The notes under the pieces were generated by a model. It had not been told where the DNA came from and made no database searches. It saw nothing but the letters and a program-made list of their open reading frames with translations. The position numbers and the translations under genes were made by a program. This document shows positions 9,984-19,209 of a DNA stretch of 64,000 bases, piece after piece. Each line of letters opens with the position of its first letter. Position 1 is the stretch's first letter. The DNA is from Jejubacter calystegiae. GTDB lineage: Bacteria > Pseudomonadota > Gammaproteobacteria > Enterobacterales > Enterobacteriaceae. The stretch lies in assembly GCF_005671395.1 (NCBI RefSeq), contig NZ_CP040428.1, positions 2,914,001 through 2,978,000 of the forward strand. Reading direction: 5' to 3'.

Positions 9984-12230
9984 TTATGTTGAGCTTAACC
10001 GCCGCGGTAGCGGCAACTCACGCCACGGGCGACCGGTTGCTTTGCGTAACGCGCTGGCCAGCGCAGGTGCCACAACGGCGGTAGAGACCTCGCCACATCC
10101 CTGAGGCGGGCGATCGCTTTCCAGAATAACCACCTCAATCTCCGGCATTTCGTGTAGTTGCAGCAGTCCGTAATCATCAAAATTGCTTTCTACCACGCCG
10201 CCCTGTTCAAAGTGCAGATGGCTGTACCAGGCGCCGGTCAGCGCAAAGCCGATTCCCCCCTCAATATTGCAGCGGATCAGGTTGGGATTAATGACTTTTC
10301 CGCAGTCGATACCGCACACCGCTCGCGTGACCTGGTAGTCGCTGCCGTTAACCGCAATTTCCAGCGCCAGTGCCACATAGCTGACGAAAGCCTCGTCGCG
10401 CGCCACCCAGATATTAACCGCCAGACCGCGATAGTGGTTGTCCGGCAGCGGCGTCGACCAGTTAGCTGCGTCTGCCGTGGCTTTCAGGACGCGTTGCATC
10501 TCTGGCGCCTCATGCAACAGGTTGTAGCGATACTGATATTCATCAATGCCCGCTTTATCACTCAGTTCGCTGATAAAACTTTCCAGGCAGAACAGGCTGG
10601 CGACACTGCCAACGCCGCGCAAAAAACTCAGTGAGATGGGCTGTGGTACCAGGGTATTTTCCACCCGCAGCTCGGGAATGGAGTAGCGAGTGTTGTACAG
10701 GCACTCCACCATGGTTTCATCCCAGCCGCCGAGCTCTTCCACCCGGTGCTGATGCAGCTGGGCGAACAGGCCGTGCCCCACGCAGTGGGCGCGTAGCGCC
10801 TGGGGGTAGCCATCCGGCTTCAGGACCGCCTGGTAGTGAGCCAGTTCGCCGGGGCGGTAATAGCCGTGGCGAATATCGATAGCCCGGGGATAGATCACCT
10901 TTACCGGTTTTCCGGTCGCCTTCGAGGCCGTCGCTGCATGCATCACGGCATCGGGCAGATATTTCCGTCCGTAGCTGCCGCCGAGTAGGGTATTATTCAG
11001 CGTGACATCTTCCGGTTTCAGACCAAACATTTTTGCCAGCACGATACGCGTCAGATCCTGTCCCTGAAACGGCCCCCATACCGTGATCCGATCCGATTCA
11101 ACCAGGCAGGTACCGTTACAGGGCTCCAGGGTGGCATGGGTGACATATTCGGTTTGATAGCGCGCCTCGTGGTAGCATGCGCTCGCTCTGGCCGCAGCAA
11201 TAGCGCCAGGCGCATCGCCGCGGTCAGTGGCGATAATCGGTTGATTACGGTTCAGCGCCCGCTGGTTATCCTCATTCAGGGTCTGGCTGGAAAAGTTGTC
11301 TTTTTCGCTGTAGATCCACGCCACATCCAGCTTTTCTGCCGCTTTTTTCGCCTGCCAGAAGCTTTTCGCCACCACCAGTACGGTGTTGGGGGAGAGGTCC
11401 GGATCCCGTTTTACCATATTCATGGTCGACCAGTGACGGCTGATTATCAGATCCACCACGCCGGGCATGGCGCGAATCTCAGTTTCGTTGCGCAGGGCGC
11501 CTACTTTGCCGTTGAGCGAAGGGCCCATCCAGGGCACGGCTGTTAGCATCTCCGGGAGCGCGATGTCGATACCGAAGAGTGCCGATCCGTCCACTTTTTC
11601 TGGCGTATCGACTCGGGAAAGGGCGGTACCGATCATACCGGTCTGCTGCTCTTCACTGCGGTTTTTCAAATGAGGTCGGGGATTTAGCGTCAGTTCCCGG
11701 GTCAGTGGAATCAGTTGCCCGTAAGTGACCCGACGCCGGTGCGCGTCGTCCAGCACCTCAGCCTTATGGGTACGCAGCGTGGCGGCATCGACCTGCCAGT
11801 AACGCGCCGCAGCGCGAATAAACAGATCGCGAGCCTGGGCGCCAGCCAGTCGGGTACGCTCCCAGAACTGGGTCATAGAGGTTGATGCGGCGACAAACTG
11901 CTGAGGAAAAGGCTCTCCGCCGGAAGATTGCCGGTAGGCGTCACGGCCGGTGACGAAGCGGACGCTAACCTGCTCCCAGTCGGCATCCATTTCAGCGGCG
12001 ACCACGCTGGCAAGACCGGTATAGATGCCCTGGCCGACCTCACACTGAGAGACGCCGATAACGACCTGATTATCGGGGCTAACCCAGATCCAGTCGTTGA
12101 TTTCGTTCAGTTCAGGCGGCGTGGCAGCCTGAGAAACCACGGCGGCCCGGGCGCCGATGCCAATGGGCAGCAGTAGCGACAGGGTACCGGCGGCGCCGTA
12201 TTTCAGCAGTTCGCGACGGGTAAGGGCCAT
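9984..12230 (-). CDS. Molybdopterin-binding large subunit of a periplasmic aldehyde/isoquinoline oxidoreductase-type enzyme
   Basis: 748 aa, xanthine-oxidase-family large subunit of the IorB type. The N-terminus has a twin-arginine signal (RR at residues 5-6, then a hydrophobic stretch to about residue 30), so the folded enzyme should be exported by Tat. Family features include GQGIYTGLASVVAAEMD, the glycine-rich LLGGSYGRKY and, near the C-terminus, QGCGEVS, whose glutamate matches the catalytic base position. It works with the adjacent [2Fe-2S] subunit and triheme cytochrome as a membrane-linked dehydrogenase. The substrate (aldehyde, nicotinate or N-heterocycle) cannot be decided from sequence. 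It begins 1 bp after the small-subunit stop. Confidence 0.85.
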   Translation of the reverse strand: MALTRRELLKYGAAGTLSLLLPIGIGARAAVVSQAATPPELNEINDWIWVSPDNQVVIGVSQCEVGQGIYTGLASVVAAEMDADWEQVSVRFVTGRDAYRQSSGGEPFPQQFVAASTSMTQFWERTRLAGAQARDLFIRAAARYWQVDAATLRTHKAEVLDDAHRRRVTYGQLIPLTRELTLNPRPHLKNRSEEQQTGMIGTALSRVDTPEKVDGSALFGIDIALPEMLTAVPWMGPSLNGKVGALRNETEIRAMPGVVDLIISRHWSTMNMVKRDPDLSPNTVLVVAKSFWQAKKAAEKLDVAWIYSEKDNFSSQTLNEDNQRALNRNQPIIATDRGDAPGAIAAARASACYHEARYQTEYVTHATLEPCNGTCLVESDRITVWGPFQGQDLTRIVLAKMFGLKPEDVTLNNTLLGGSYGRKYLPDAVMHAATASKATGKPVKVIYPRAIDIRHGYYRPGELAHYQAVLKPDGYPQALRAHCVGHGLFAQLHQHRVEELGGWDETMVECLYNTRYSIPELRVENTLVPQPISLSFLRGVGSVASLFCLESFISELSDKAGIDEYQYRYNLLHEAPEMQRVLKATADAANWSTPLPDNHYRGLAVNIWVARDEAFVSYVALALEIAVNGSDYQVTRAVCGIDCGKVINPNLIRCNIEGGIGFALTGAWYSHLHFEQGGVVESNFDDYGLLQLHEMPEIEVVILESDRPPQGCGEVSTAVVAPALASALRKATGRPWRELPLPRRLSST

Positions 12231-12231
12231 C

Positions 12232-12684
12232 TTATACCTCCGGTTCCTGAGTCAGACGCTTAACCGCAGCGCGAATGCGGTGATAGGTGGCACAGCGGCA
12301 CAGGTTGCTAATCTGGCGGATGAGCTGCTGTTCTGTTGGTCGCGGTTTCTGGGCCAGAGCGGCGCTGACGGCCATAATCATGCCAGACTGGCAGTAACCG
12401 CACTGCGGAACGTCTTCGTCAATCCACGCCTGCTGCACCGGATGACGGCGTTCCGCCCCCAGTCCTTCGATGGTGACCACGTGGCAGCCTTCCACCAGGC
12501 GTAACGGATAGCAGCACGATCGTACCGCCTTGCCATCTACCTGCACGGTACAGGCTCCGCAGGCGCCAATACCGCAGCCGAACTTGCTGCCGGTAAGCCG
12601 GAAATGTTCCCGAATCACCCATAACAGCGGTGTATCGGTTTCACCCTGGAAGTTAACGGCGTTTCCATTCAGAATAAATTTCAT
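12232..12684 (-). CDS. [2Fe-2S] small subunit of the molybdenum hydroxylase
   Basis: 150 aa, xanthine-oxidase-family iron-sulfur subunit of the IorA type. The first plant-type cluster ligands are in CGIGACGACTV plus the later CC of RSCCYPL. The second cluster uses CGYCQSGM and CRCATYHRIR. No signal peptide is visible, so it is probably co-exported with the Tat-signal large subunit. It sits 7 bp downstream of the cytochrome gene and 1 bp upstream of the large subunit, indicating one operon. Confidence 0.9.
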   Translation of the reverse strand: MKFILNGNAVNFQGETDTPLLWVIREHFRLTGSKFGCGIGACGACTVQVDGKAVRSCCYPLRLVEGCHVVTIEGLGAERRHPVQQAWIDEDVPQCGYCQSGMIMAVSAALAQKPRPTEQQLIRQISNLCRCATYHRIRAAVKRLTQEPEV

Positions 12685-12691
12685 GCTGACC

Positions 12692-14068
12692 TCACTGATG
12701 ATCCCTGGCCCGTTGTGTTCTGCGCCACAGCCATCCGCCGGTAATCAGGATGACCAGTACGACGATGCCCCCTGTCAGCCAGGGGAGCGCACGCAGCAGC
12801 AGCGGTTTTTCTCCGCCTTCACGCTGTTGGGCAACAAAGGCGGCGCTGACCGGTTGCGCCTGGTCGCCCTGGCCGAAGCGGGTGCGGACGTAGTTGGTTA
12901 AATCGGCGATCTGCTGGTCATTCAGCTTGTGACCAAAAGCAGGCATAACGCTTTCCGCCTGACCGTTCTGGCGTCGGGTGCCTTCCAGAATGGTCATCAC
13001 CAGATTATCCGGTCGGTTGGCGCCGCTGGTGGTGTTATGGCGCAGCGTCGGGAAGCGACCCTCCATGGATCCTGCACCGTCATCGCGGTGGCAGATGGCG
13101 CAGGCGCTCCTCCACAGCGTTTCACCAGCCCGGCTGCTTGCGCTAAGGGGGGCATCGGCGTTACCGGCGTAGCGCCAGGCGGCTTGCCGGTCCCGGGCAT
13201 CGTGTTGGGCCGGGATCAGGCGCAGATAGCTCACCATCGCCCGCAGGTCGTCGTCATTAAGCCAGCGCAGGCTGTAGCTGACGGCTTCCGCCATTCCTCC
13301 GGAGGCGCTGCCTTTGCCGGGGGCGTGGCCGTGGCGCAGGTAGTTCATAAGTTCGTCGTCGCGCCAGTCGCCGATGCCGCTGATGGGGTCCGCCGTGATA
13401 TTGGGCGCGTGCCAGCCGGCCACGCTGGCGCCGGAGAAGCGATGGTCGCTGACTTCACCCTGTAGCGCGTCACGCGGTGAATGACAGGCGGAGCAGTGGC
13501 CCAGCACTTCGACCAGGTAATAGCCGCGCTTTTGTTCTGGCGTGACGACAGGGGCGATGGGGACAGGGACTTTCAGGTAGCGCTGATTCCATATCCACAT
13601 CACGCCACGCCAGTTGAAGGGAAAGTCCAGCCGGGTTTCGGGGGCAGAGTGCTCTATCGGCGCAACGCCGTAACGAAAGTAGATCCACAGCGCATGGAGG
13701 TCGGATTCAGACATCCCGCTATAAGCGCTGTATGGCATGGCGGGCCAGAGCAGGGCGCCGTCCCGACGGCGGCCTTCGGTGAGCGCCTGACGGAATTCAG
13801 CTTCGCTCCATGCGCCAATGCCGTAGCGTATGGAAGGCGTGATATTGGTAGAGAAGATGGCGCCCATCGGTGTTGCTATCGCCAGCCCGCCGCTGTATGG
13901 GGCTGCGCCGGGTTCACTGCCCCGGTGGCATCCGGCACAGTCGGCGGCTTTTGCCAGGTATTCGCCGTGTATCAGCGCTTGCTTATCTTCACGGGAAAGC
14001 TCTGCCCGGACAGATAGCGTGACGGCGAGCAGGAGCAGGCAGGTCAGCAACTTAGCCTTTCTTCTCAT
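12692..14068 (-). CDS. Membrane-anchored triheme cytochrome c, electron acceptor of the molybdenum hydroxylase
   Basis: 458 aa. A Sec signal peptide spans residues 1-22. There are three CxxCH haem sites: CAGCH (residues 44-48), CSACH and CAICH. A C-terminal membrane helix near residues 425-448 is followed by basic residues. This is the layout of the cytochrome subunits of alcohol, aldehyde and nicotinate dehydrogenases, which pass electrons from a periplasmic enzyme to quinone or oxidase. The start overlaps the 3' end of the MarR gene by 17 bp. Confidence 0.88.
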   Translation of the reverse strand: MRRKAKLLTCLLLLAVTLSVRAELSREDKQALIHGEYLAKAADCAGCHRGSEPGAAPYSGGLAIATPMGAIFSTNITPSIRYGIGAWSEAEFRQALTEGRRRDGALLWPAMPYSAYSGMSESDLHALWIYFRYGVAPIEHSAPETRLDFPFNWRGVMWIWNQRYLKVPVPIAPVVTPEQKRGYYLVEVLGHCSACHSPRDALQGEVSDHRFSGASVAGWHAPNITADPISGIGDWRDDELMNYLRHGHAPGKGSASGGMAEAVSYSLRWLNDDDLRAMVSYLRLIPAQHDARDRQAAWRYAGNADAPLSASSRAGETLWRSACAICHRDDGAGSMEGRFPTLRHNTTSGANRPDNLVMTILEGTRRQNGQAESVMPAFGHKLNDQQIADLTNYVRTRFGQGDQAQPVSAAFVAQQREGGEKPLLLRALPWLTGGIVVLVILITGGWLWRRTQRARDHQ

Positions 14069-14558
14069 CGCTGGTCTCCGCAGTACGGAACTCCTCGGGT
14101 ACGGCCTGGCCGTAGATAAGCGTCAGTGCATTGCCTTTGATGGCGCCGAGCACCCGATAGAAGGTGTCGAGATCGTCCGCCGGAATCTCTGCCAGCAGCT
14201 GCTGGCGTACGCGTTCGGCTTCCCTGTCGAGTCGGGCCAGAACAGCGCGGCCGTCTGATGTCAAACAGACGCCTTTTTCCCGGCGATCCTTGCCGCCGCT
14301 ACTGCGAACGATCAGCTGATTCTGTTCCAGAAACTTCAGAGCCCGGGAGATGGTGGAGACTTCGCTATTCAGATGACCGACGATGGCTTTCAAATTGCAG
14401 CCGTCGCCCAGTTCTTCAATGGCACTCAGCGCCAGCCAGTGCGGTCGGTTGATATGGGTAAAGGGGAGTGCACGCTCAATGGCGGTACGCCACAGGCGGG
14501 TGGTGACATCCAGATGAATCCCCAGCGGGAAGGCCCTTGCCTGCTGCTGCTTTGCCAT
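14052..14558 (-). CDS. MarR-family transcriptional regulator of the molybdenum hydroxylase operon
   Basis: 168 aa from the ATG at 14558, chosen because AGAGG lies 5-6 bp upstream. The frame stays open further upstream but without a good ribosome-binding site. A winged-helix core is visible (LKAIVGHLNSEVSTISRALKFLEQNQLIVR followed by the wing GGKDRREKGVCLT), which is SlyA/MarR-like. It is the first gene of the operon with the cytochrome and both enzyme subunits, and a large palindrome lies just upstream. It probably represses its own operon until a ligand, perhaps the enzyme's substrate, binds. Confidence 0.85.
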   Translation of the reverse strand: MAKQQQARAFPLGIHLDVTTRLWRTAIERALPFTHINRPHWLALSAIEELGDGCNLKAIVGHLNSEVSTISRALKFLEQNQLIVRSSGGKDRREKGVCLTSDGRAVLARLDREAERVRQQLLAEIPADDLDTFYRVLGAIKGNALTLIYGQAVPEEFRTAETSDEKKG

Positions 14559-14579
14559 AACGCCTCTCATCGACTTAAT

Positions 14580-14605
14580 AATTTGTTTGCACATGCAAAC
14601 AAATT
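14580..14605. promoter_or_regulatory. Palindromic operator, probable MarR-family binding site
   Basis: AATTTGTTTGCA and TGCAAACAAATT form perfect 12-bp arms around a 2-bp centre. The site lies about 22 bp upstream of the marR-like start, between it and divergent ybgA. Size, symmetry and position fit an autoregulatory MarR operator; the regulator itself is inferred. Confidence 0.7.
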
Positions 14606-14722
14606 TATCGACGCCGGACAAGATAAAGGTTGCGATTTTGTGAACGTAATGGCAAAAGCGGGTTAACGAAAGGCCTGCCATGGGCTGGCTACACTTAACG
14701 GTATCCTCACCTGGGAGAAGGG

Positions 14723-15415
14723 ATGGATCACATCATGTTAATCGGCGTGGATGACGAGTCATATGACGTTCGGCTACCCGGGCTGCATTTTATTTGCCTG
14801 AGCCCGGATCGGTTACAGCAACAGGCAGACTCCCTGTGCGGTTTTATCAGCGCCAGCACAGCGGAGGCAGAGCAGATCGCTGCTCAGATTCCCTGGCTTC
14901 CGGCGGTAGCCCAGACGGCGGTGGGGGAGCACTTTTGCCGACGAGTGCTGGCGTTATCAGAGCTGAATCAACTGCGCGCCGCCGGGATTAGCAGCGGCGC
15001 ATTGACCGTATTCCACAGTCGCTACAAGTTATTATTACTGGCGCATTCCCAGCCGCTGTATCGTGAAATCGGCCCCTTTGTGGCCGGATTCAGCCGCTGG
15101 CGCGATCCACAGGCGTTTTTTGTGGAGTATCGCAAGCGACTCATGGCGCTACTGGCCCAACCTGCGAGCCGGGGCGATCACACCAATGCCCTGATGCATA
15201 TGCAGGGCTATTTTAGGGGAAAGTTAGACGCGACGCAGCGTCAGGCGCTGACGCAACAGATTCTGGATTATCGGGAAGGGAGAAGCTCGCTTGCCGAGCC
15301 TGTGGCGCTCATTCAACAGTATCTGGCGCTTTCCCCGGATGAGTATCTGGCGCAGCAGCGTTATCTGCAGCCGCTGCCCCCGGCGCTGGCTCAGTTGAGT
15401 GGAGGGCGGCCATGA
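14723..15415 (+). CDS. ybgA: YbgA-like protein (DUF1722) with an extended N-terminus
   Basis: 230 aa. Residues from about 73 onward match E. coli YbgA (169 aa): LSELNQL, FHSRYKLLLLAHSQPLY, GPFVAGF, DHTNALMHMQGYF. The first 60 or so residues have no counterpart in E. coli YbgA, and I do not recognise a complete DUF523 domain in them. A ribosome-binding site (GGGAG at 14713-14717) supports the start. The function of DUF1722 is unknown; its pairing with photolyase suggests a link to DNA repair. The stop overlaps the phr start (ATGA). Confidence 0.85.
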   Translation: MDHIMLIGVDDESYDVRLPGLHFICLSPDRLQQQADSLCGFISASTAEAEQIAAQIPWLPAVAQTAVGEHFCRRVLALSELNQLRAAGISSGALTVFHSRYKLLLLAHSQPLYREIGPFVAGFSRWRDPQAFFVEYRKRLMALLAQPASRGDHTNALMHMQGYFRGKLDATQRQALTQQILDYREGRSSLAEPVALIQQYLALSPDEYLAQQRYLQPLPPALAQLSGGRP

Positions 15416-16839
15416 CGACCCGGCTGGTCTGGTTTCGCCGCGACTTGCGTATTCACGATCATCCGGCGCTAAAGGCGGCCTGCCGCGGGGATGGCGCACG
15501 CGTTATTGCGCTCTATCTTGCGACGCCGCAACAGTGGGAGCAGCATTCCATGGCACCACGCCAGGCCTGGTTTATCCGCCAGCATGTCGCGGCGTTAGGG
15601 CGTTCACTGGCGGAACTCGGTATTCCGCTCCAGGTTGCCGTGGTGCCGGACTACCGCGCCAGCGTTGACTGGATTGATGCGTTCTGTCAGCGGCACCGGG
15701 TGACGGAGCTGTTCTATCACTACCAGTACGAACTGGATGAGCGACGGCGTGATGCGGCACTGGAGCGGGCGCTGGATGGCAAAGTGACGTGTCAGGGTTT
15801 TGATGACGGCGTACTGCTGGCGCCTGGCAGCGTCACCACCGGGAGCGGTACGTCATATCAGGTCTTTACCCCATTTAGTCGGGCGGTGATTCGTCGTCTG
15901 AGCCAGGCGCTGCCCGAATGCGTGGCGCCGCCATCGGCCTGCGGTACGCCGTTGAGGGCGCCGGATATCCCGGATTTTGACTATCCCGAACAGACGGTAT
16001 CGGAGGCGGACTTTCCCGTTGGAGAGGTGGCTGCACAGGCGCGGCTGGCGGCGTTTTGCCATCAGACTGCGGCAGAATATGATGCGCAGCGCGACTTTCC
16101 GGCGCGACCGGGCACCAGTCGTCTTTCGCCCTGGCTTGCCGTGGGGGCGCTGTCGCCACGTCAGTGTCTGGTGCAGCTCCTTGAAAACCACCCCGATGCG
16201 CTGACAGGGGGCCCGGGCGCCGTCTGGCTCAAAGAACTCATCTGGCGGGATTTTTATCGCCAGGTGATGGTGGCGCGCCCGGAGATGAGTCGCTACCAGC
16301 CGCTGATTCCCTGGACGGCGGCGATTGACTGGCGTGACGATCCGCAGGGATTCCAGGCCTGGTGTGAAGGGAGAACCGGCTTTCCGATTGTGGATGCCGC
16401 GATGCGCCAGCTCAACGCCACAGGCTGGATGCATAACCGCCTGCGTATGATTGCGGCAAGTTTTCTGATAAAGGATTTGCGTATCGACTGGCGCCAGGGA
16501 GAACGCTATTTTATGTCTCAGTTGATCGACGGCGACCTGGCCTCTAATAATGGCGGATGGCAGTGGGCGGCCTCTACGGGATGCGATGCTCAGCCGTGGT
16601 TTCGTATTTTTAATCCTACGACCCAGGGGCAGAAGTTTGATCGCGGCGGCGCATTTGTTCGCCACTGGCTACCGGCGCTCGACGCCGTGCCCGGCAGCGC
16701 GCTGCATGCGCCCTGGGAATGGGCGGATAAGCAAGGAATGGTACTGGATTATCCCCGCCCGCTCGTTGATCATAAGCAGGCGCGCGAGACGACCCTCGCT
16801 GCGTATCAGGCAGCCCGCAACAAGGAGTCATCACGATGA
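15412..16839 (+). CDS. phr: Deoxyribodipyrimidine photolyase (CPD photolyase)
   Basis: 475 aa (E. coli 472). The N-terminal alpha/beta antenna-binding domain begins TRLVWFRRDLRIHDHPAL. The C-terminal FAD-binding helical domain contains WRDFYRQ, GFPIVDAAMRQL, TGWMHNRLRM and DGDLASNNGGWQW. It repairs cyclobutane pyrimidine dimers using blue light, with reduced FAD and a folate antenna. Overlapping start/stop pairs on both sides (with ybgA and ybgI) indicate an operon. The dtpD gene found between phr and ybgI in E. coli is absent. Confidence 0.97.
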   Translation: MTTRLVWFRRDLRIHDHPALKAACRGDGARVIALYLATPQQWEQHSMAPRQAWFIRQHVAALGRSLAELGIPLQVAVVPDYRASVDWIDAFCQRHRVTELFYHYQYELDERRRDAALERALDGKVTCQGFDDGVLLAPGSVTTGSGTSYQVFTPFSRAVIRRLSQALPECVAPPSACGTPLRAPDIPDFDYPEQTVSEADFPVGEVAAQARLAAFCHQTAAEYDAQRDFPARPGTSRLSPWLAVGALSPRQCLVQLLENHPDALTGGPGAVWLKELIWRDFYRQVMVARPEMSRYQPLIPWTAAIDWRDDPQGFQAWCEGRTGFPIVDAAMRQLNATGWMHNRLRMIAASFLIKDLRIDWRQGERYFMSQLIDGDLASNNGGWQWAASTGCDAQPWFRIFNPTTQGQKFDRGGAFVRHWLPALDAVPGSALHAPWEWADKQGMVLDYPRPLVDHKQARETTLAAYQAARNKESSR

Positions 16840-17579
16840 AAAATTTTGAACTGGAAACGCTGATTAATGAGAAGCTGAACAGCGCTGCCTTCAGCGACTA
16901 TGCGCCGAATGGTCTGCAGGTCGAAGGGCGCGACGAGGTGAAAAAAGTGATCACCGGCGTTACCGCCAGCCAGGCGTTGCTTGATGAAGCCGTGCGCCAG
17001 CAGGCGGACGCGGTGATCGTACACCACGGCTACTTCTGGAAAAATGAAAACCCGGTGATTCGCGGCATGAAGCGTAACCGGCTGAAAACCCTGCTGGCTA
17101 ACGATATCAACCTTTATGGCTGGCACCTGCCGCTGGACGCACACCCGGAGCTGGGTAACAACGTGCAGCTTGCGGCGCTGTTGGGCATTGAGGTGAAAGG
17201 TGAAATCGAACCTCTGGTGCCGTGGGGGGAGCTGAATATGACCGTTCCCGGGCTGGAGCTGGCCTCCTGGCTGGAAGCCAGACTTGGCCGTAAGCCGCTG
17301 TGGTGCGGTGATACCGGGCCGGAAAAAATTCAGCGCGTGGCCTGGTGCACCGGCGGCGGTCAGGGCTTTATTGATGCCGCTGCCCGCTTTGGTGTGGATG
17401 CGTTTATTACCGGCGAAGTATCCGAACAGACCATCCATTCTGCCCGTGAACAGGGGCTGCACTTCTATGCGGCTGGCCACCACGCCACCGAACGCGGCGG
17501 CGTGCGAGCGCTGGGTGACTGGCTGTCGGCCAATACCGACCTCGACGTGACTTTCGTCGATATTCCTAACCCTGCCTGA
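16836..17579 (+). CDS. ybgI: YbgI, NIF3-family metal-binding protein
   Basis: 247 aa, the same length as E. coli YbgI. Metal-ligand segments [10 protein letters not shown] and [10 protein letters not shown], with ITGEVSEQ, are characteristic of the NIF3/DUF34 fold with a dinuclear metal site and a hexameric toroid. It has been annotated as a GTP cyclohydrolase 1 type 2 homologue; the cellular role is unsettled. Starts within the phr stop (ATGA). Confidence 0.95.
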   Translation: MKNFELETLINEKLNSAAFSDYAPNGLQVEGRDEVKKVITGVTASQALLDEAVRQQADAVIVHHGYFWKNENPVIRGMKRNRLKTLLANDINLYGWHLPLDAHPELGNNVQLAALLGIEVKGEIEPLVPWGELNMTVPGLELASWLEARLGRKPLWCGDTGPEKIQRVAWCTGGGQGFIDAAARFGVDAFITGEVSEQTIHSAREQGLHFYAAGHHATERGGVRALGDWLSANTDLDVTFVDIPNPA

Positions 17580-17599
17580 GTTCTGCAAGAGAGGGAAAT

Positions 17600-18256
17600 G
17601 TGCAAAGAGCGCGCTGTTATCTGTTAGGGGAGTGTGCAGCGGTTCTGGAACTGGAGCCGCCGGTCTCCCTGGAAAGTCAAAAGCGAATCTGGGGCCTGGC
17701 GCAGCGCCTGGCGACGATGCCGGAGGTGACTGAAGCCATCCCTGGCATGAATAACATCACCGTTATCCTGCGCGATCCCCAGACTATGGTGCTGGATGCT
17801 CTCGAACGTTTACAGCGCTGGTGGGAAGAGAGCGAAGCGCTGGAGCCCACGCCGAATCGAATAGAGATTCCGGTTATCTATGGCGGCGAATTTGGGCCGG
17901 ATCTCCCCTGGGTCGCCAGCCAGGCAGGCCTGACGGAGTCTCAGACCGTGGAGATGCACGCCTCGGTGGATTATGTGGTCTGGTTTCTGGGCTTTCAGCC
18001 AGGGTTCCCCTATCTGGGGGGGCTGTCGGAGGCGCTGGCGGTACCGCGTCGGGCCGACCCCCGACTGGAGGTGCCCGCCGGTTCAGTAGGCATTGGCGGC
18101 GGCCATACCGGTATCTATCCACTGGCAACGCCGGGGGGCTGGCAGCTGATTGGCCGGACCTCCCTGAGGCTGTTTGATCCTAAGCGCGAGTCGCCAGCGC
18201 TGCTGAGCCCTGGTGACTACGTGCGCTTTGTGCCACAGAAGGAGGGCGTGTGCTAA
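17600..18256 (+). CDS. pxpB: PxpB, 5-oxoprolinase subunit B
   Basis: 218 aa starting with GTG (GAGGG 9 bp upstream), as in E. coli ybgJ. The KipI/allophanate-hydrolase-subunit-1 fold is evident from [46 protein letters not shown] and the C-terminal FVPQKEGVC. In E. coli PxpA, PxpB and PxpC together hydrolyse 5-oxoproline using ATP. Overlaps pxpC by 7 bp. Confidence 0.95.
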   Translation: MQRARCYLLGECAAVLELEPPVSLESQKRIWGLAQRLATMPEVTEAIPGMNNITVILRDPQTMVLDALERLQRWWEESEALEPTPNRIEIPVIYGGEFGPDLPWVASQAGLTESQTVEMHASVDYVVWFLGFQPGFPYLGGLSEALAVPRRADPRLEVPAGSVGIGGGHTGIYPLATPGGWQLIGRTSLRLFDPKRESPALLSPGDYVRFVPQKEGVC

Positions 18257-19191
18257 AGATTATTCGTGCCGGGATGCAGACCACGGTGCAGGATACCGGG
18301 CGTTTCGGTTACCGGCTGGCCGGGGTTAGCCGCAGCGGAGCGCTGGATACGCCATCGCTGATTATCGCCAATGCGCTGGTGGGCAATTCCCGTGATGCAG
18401 CTGGTCTGGAGGTCACGCTCGGCAATTGCGTGATTGAGTTTCGCGGCGCCGGCTGGTTTGCGTTAACCGGCGCTGACTGCGACGCCGTACTGGATGGCCA
18501 CCCGGTCTGGACCGGTTGGCGGCTGCCGTACCATAACGGCCAGCGTCTGGAGCTGAAATTGCCGCGCCATGGCATGCGTAGCTATCTGGCGGTGGCGGGG
18601 GGGCTGAAAGTGCCCGAGGTGATGGGGTCGCACAGTACCGATCTGAAAGGAGGCTTCGGTGGTTTTAAGGGGCGCCAGCTGGCGGATGGCGATGCGATTG
18701 CCATTGGCGATGCGCGCCATGAATTCCATGACTCTGCCGGGGTAAAGCAACTGCTGTGGGGCAACCGAATTCGGGCGCTGCCTGGGCCTGAGTACCATGA
18801 GTTCAGCGAACAGTCCCGTGATGATTTCTGGCGTCTGCCCTGGCATTTGAGCCCACAGAGCAACCGCATGGGCTATCGCCTCCAGGGACAGGTACTGGCG
18901 CGAACCGAACAGCGGGAGCTGCTATCGCACGGATTGCTACCTGGCGTGATCCAGGTTCCGCATAATGGGCAACCGATCGTACTGATGAACGACGCTCAGA
19001 CCACGGGGGGCTATCCGCGTATCGCTGCGATCATTGAAGCCGATCTGTACCACCTGGCGCAGATCCGTCTGGGGGAACCCATCCATTTTGTACAGTGTAC
19101 GCTGGAAGAGGCGCTGAAAGCGCGCCATGACCAGCGGCTTTATCTGGATCAACTCGCATGGCGCCTGCAGCAGGAGGCAGACGCGCAGTAG
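18250..19191 (+). CDS. pxpC: PxpC, 5-oxoprolinase subunit C
   Basis: 313 aa (E. coli 310), GTG start inside the pxpB 3' end. KipA/allophanate-hydrolase-subunit-2 fold: [38 protein letters not shown] and [10 protein letters not shown]. It forms a complex with PxpB. In E. coli pxpA follows immediately; here the next gene, 18 bp on, is nei, so the third oxoprolinase subunit is not at this locus. Confidence 0.95.
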   Translation: MLKIIRAGMQTTVQDTGRFGYRLAGVSRSGALDTPSLIIANALVGNSRDAAGLEVTLGNCVIEFRGAGWFALTGADCDAVLDGHPVWTGWRLPYHNGQRLELKLPRHGMRSYLAVAGGLKVPEVMGSHSTDLKGGFGGFKGRQLADGDAIAIGDARHEFHDSAGVKQLLWGNRIRALPGPEYHEFSEQSRDDFWRLPWHLSPQSNRMGYRLQGQVLARTEQRELLSHGLLPGVIQVPHNGQPIVLMNDAQTTGGYPRIAAIIEADLYHLAQIRLGEPIHFVQCTLEEALKARHDQRLYLDQLAWRLQQEADAQ

Positions 19192-19209
19192 CGGGGCAGG
19201 GAGTTTGTT

